Under the pieces are notes generated by a model. It was given only the letters and a program-made list of their open reading frames with translations, had not been told where the DNA came from and did no database searches. Shown in pieces: positions 35,493 to 37,080 of a stretch of DNA of 37,080 nt; position 1 is the first letter of the stretch; each line of letters opens with the position of its first letter. The translations under genes were made by a program, and so were the position numbers. Source of the DNA: Azoarcus sp. TTM-91 (GTDB taxonomy: Bacteria > Pseudomonadota > Gammaproteobacteria > Burkholderiales > Rhodocyclaceae); the NCBI RefSeq assembly GCF_012911025.1, contig NZ_WUEI01000042.1, positions 1 through 37,080 of the forward strand, given 5' to 3'.

Positions 35493-35497
35493 ACAAT
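35492..35497 (+). promoter_or_regulatory. Candidate -10 box for dnaB
   Basis: TACAAT begins on the last T of the terminator U-tract, 30 bases before the dnaB ATG. The matching -35 position would fall within the terminator stem and is poor, so initiation may rely on the -10 alone or dnaB may depend on read-through. Confidence 0.45.
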
Positions 35498-35526
35498 CTC
35501 CGCAATTCCTCCAGCAGGCTGCACCG

Positions 35527-36942
35527 ATGGCAAGCTCCCGCAAGTTCTCCGATAAGTTCTCCGATTCCGATCCCCAGCTGGCATCCATCAAGCTGCCGCC
35601 GCATTCGCTGGAGGCGGAGCAGTCGCTGATCGGCGGCATCCTGCTCGACAACCAGGCCTGGGAGCGGATCGCCGACCTCGCGAGCGAGGCGGACTTTTAC
35701 CGTGACGATCATCGACGCATCTTCAAGCAGATATCCAAGCTGATCGACCTCGGCAAGCCTGCCGATGTGGTAACCGTGTTCGAGTCGCTGGAGAAGAGCG
35801 GCGAGGCGGAGCAGGCGGGTGGTCTGGCCTATCTGGCCGAAATCGCCAACAACACGCCGTCTGCGGCGAACATCCGGCGCTATGCGGAAATCGTTCGCGA
35901 GCGGGCCATCCTGCGCAAGCTTGTTGCGGTGGGGGACGAGATTGCGTCCAGCGCACTCAGCCCATCCGGCAAGGATGCCAAAGCGTTGCTGGATGAAGCG
36001 GAGGCCAAGGTCTTCGAAATTGCCGAGGCGGGCGCACGCCACACCACTGGATTCATGTCCATCCAGCCCATCCTGAAGCAGGTGGTGGATCGGGTGCAGG
36101 AGCTCTATGACCGCGACAGCCCGTCGGAGATCACCGGTATTCCCTCTGGCTTTACGGATCTGGACTCCAAGACGGCGGGTTTGCAGCCGTCAGACATGCT
36201 GATCGTCGCCGGCCGTCCGGCAATGGGCAAGACCACGTTCGCGCTGAACGTGGCCGAACACGTTGCCGTAGAGGCGCGTTTGCCGGTGGCCATCTTCTCG
36301 ATGGAAATGCCGGGAACCCAGTTGGCCACCCGTTTCATATCCTCGGTCGGCCGTATCGACATGCAGAAGATCAAGAGCGGTCGCCTGACCGACGATGACT
36401 GGCAGCGCCTGACGGTGGCGATGGGGAAGCTTTACGACGCGCCGCTGTTCATTGATGAAACGCCGGGCTTGAATCCGATCGACTTGCGCGCCCGGGCGAG
36501 ACGCTTGGCACGGCAGTGCGGACGGCTGGGCCTGATCGTCATCGACTATCTGCAACTGATGACCGGCAGCAAGGACAGCGACAACCGGGCGGCGGAACTG
36601 TCGGAAATCTCCCGCTCGGTGAAGTCGCTGGCCAAAGAGCTGCATGTGCCTATCATCGCGCTCTCGCAGTTGAACCGAAGCCTGGAGCAGCGTCCCAACA
36701 AACGCCCGGTGATGTCCGACCTTCGCGAGTCGGGCGCTATCGAGCAGGACGCCGATATCATCATGTTCATATACCGGGACGAGGTCTATAACCCCGACTC
36801 TCCCGACAAAGGCACGGCAGAACTGATCATTGGTAAGCACCGTAACGGCCCGACCGGAACCGTGCGCATGACCTTCCTTGGCCAGTACACCCGCTTCGAG
36901 AACTTTGCAGGCGGACCCGGCTTCTATGGCCCGGACGAATAA
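35527..36942 (+). CDS. dnaB: Replicative DNA helicase DnaB
   Basis: A 471-residue hexameric helicase that unwinds DNA ahead of the replication fork and recruits primase. The N-terminal domain (about 20-125) starts PPHSLEAEQSLIGGILLDN. The RecA-type domain has Walker A GRPAMGKTTFAL (229-240, K235), Walker B LIVIDYLQLM (336-345), SDLRESGAIEQDAD (397-410) and KHRNGPTG (437-444). No intein interrupts the gene. ATG 35527 is the family-type start; the frame upstream crosses the terminator and is not coding. A 12-base tandem repeat lies in its N-terminal tail. Confidence 0.98.
   Translation: MASSRKFSDKFSDSDPQLASIKLPPHSLEAEQSLIGGILLDNQAWERIADLASEADFYRDDHRRIFKQISKLIDLGKPADVVTVFESLEKSGEAEQAGGLAYLAEIANNTPSAANIRRYAEIVRERAILRKLVAVGDEIASSALSPSGKDAKALLDEAEAKVFEIAEAGARHTTGFMSIQPILKQVVDRVQELYDRDSPSEITGIPSGFTDLDSKTAGLQPSDMLIVAGRPAMGKTTFALNVAEHVAVEARLPVAIFSMEMPGTQLATRFISSVGRIDMQKIKSGRLTDDDWQRLTVAMGKLYDAPLFIDETPGLNPIDLRARARRLARQCGRLGLIVIDYLQLMTGSKDSDNRAAELSEISRSVKSLAKELHVPIIALSQLNRSLEQRPNKRPVMSDLRESGAIEQDADIIMFIYRDEVYNPDSPDKGTAELIIGKHRNGPTGTVRMTFLGQYTRFENFAGGPGFYGPDE
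35542..35565 (+). repeat. 12-base tandem duplication in dnaB N-terminal tail
   Basis: aagttctccgat occurs twice in a row (35542-35553, 35554-35565), coding for KFSD-KFSD, followed by a partial third copy (tccgat, 35566-35571). In-frame, so the protein gains four residues per copy in the flexible tail before the N-terminal domain. Confidence 0.85.
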
Positions 36943-36957
36943 AGTTGGTTTTGAGGG

Positions 36958-36985
36958 TTGACGTTATGTGAGCGGTGTCTATAAT
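36958..36985 (+). promoter_or_regulatory. Near-consensus sigma70 promoter, transcript leaves the window
   Basis: TTGACG (36958-36963) and a perfect TATAAT (36980-36985), 16 bases apart, followed by GCGCACCTC, begin 15 bases after the dnaB stop. This is the strongest promoter in the window. Promoters of this form head rRNA and other stable-RNA operons in betaproteobacteria; no coding start follows before the window ends, so an rrn operon downstream is plausible but not shown. Confidence 0.8.
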
Positions 36986-36993
36986 GCGCACCT

Positions 36994-37080
36994 CTTCAGC
37001 GCTGCAGCGAAATGCGGCGGGGCTGAAGGGCTTGGGAAGCAAGGCGTTCTGCGGTTTTTAAGTGAAAAATAAAAAACGCA
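36994..37080 (+). other. Untranslated leader with hairpin and A/T-rich end
   Basis: Just after the predicted start site, cttcagc (36994-37000) pairs perfectly with gctgaag (37022-37028), enclosing the palindrome gctgcagc. From 37055 to 37077 the sequence becomes strongly A/T-rich (tttttaagtgaaaaataaaa), unlike the rest of the window. This could be an UP element of a second tandem promoter just beyond the edge. No clear boxA or coding start is present. Confidence 0.5.

Overview
This window is chromosomal core DNA from a GC-rich proteobacterium, most likely a betaproteobacterium of the Rhodocyclales type (Azoarcus/Thauera relatives). I infer this from the gene order yqgE-ruvX-pyrR-pyrB-pyrC' beside pilG-H-I-J-chpA, the rubredoxin-thiD-thiE-hemL neighbourhood, the rpsF-priB-rpsR-rplI-dnaB order and the strong GC bias of third codon positions. 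No sequence search was possible, so the taxonomic placement is an inference. I see no insertion sequence, prophage, CRISPR array, tRNA or rRNA gene, and no defence or toxin system.

Layout. (1) 1-227: a palindromic intergenic repeat and a hairpin terminator. (2) 228-3999, minus strand: a tightly overlapping pyrimidine operon yqgE-ruvX-pyrR-pyrB-pyrC'. Its dihydroorotase-like protein has lost most zinc ligands. (3) 4099-5541, plus strand: a lone DNA photolyase gene. (4) 5606-14712, minus strand: the Pil-Chp chemosensory operon for type IV pili, pilG-pilH-pilI-pilJ-chpA, without local methyltransferase or methylesterase genes. (5) 14804-14983, minus: a 59-residue rubredoxin, divergent from (6) 15077-17921, plus: thiD-thiE and hemL. 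(7) 18021-24120, minus: mgtE, mtgA, aroE, a TonB-like gene and an RNase II family gene. (8) 24199-26525, minus: yqiA-type esterase, a methyltransferase and rarD. (9) 26641-29125, minus: a zinc-ribbon methyltransferase, a DUF2478 protein, a YkgJ-family cysteine protein and uppP. (10) 29309-33400, plus: hrpA, converging on a small histidine-rich exported protein gene. (11) 33886-36942, plus: the ribosomal/primosomal operon rpsF-priB-rpsR-rplI, a textbook terminator, then dnaB. (12) 36958-37080: a near-consensus sigma70 promoter whose transcript leaves the window, plausibly an rRNA or other stable-RNA operon.

How the genes work together. PyrR, PyrB and PyrC' serve the start of UMP synthesis, with PyrC' probably a structural partner of PyrB. 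The Chp proteins relay a pilus-surface signal from PilJ through PilI to the ChpA kinase and on to PilG and PilH, which control pilus extension and retraction. The TonB-like gene may be the counterpart of P. aeruginosa tonB3, which I recall lying next to the same pil and pyr genes. MtgA and UppP serve peptidoglycan synthesis and lipid-carrier recycling.

The most interesting departures from the ordinary are a ThiD homologue in which several active-site motifs are eroded at once, the zinc-less PyrC', the reduced ChpA with histidine-less Hpt-like modules, and the small cluster of little-known genes at 27515-29125. Most of the window is conserved housekeeping DNA, and I do not see a clear case for a wholly new system.
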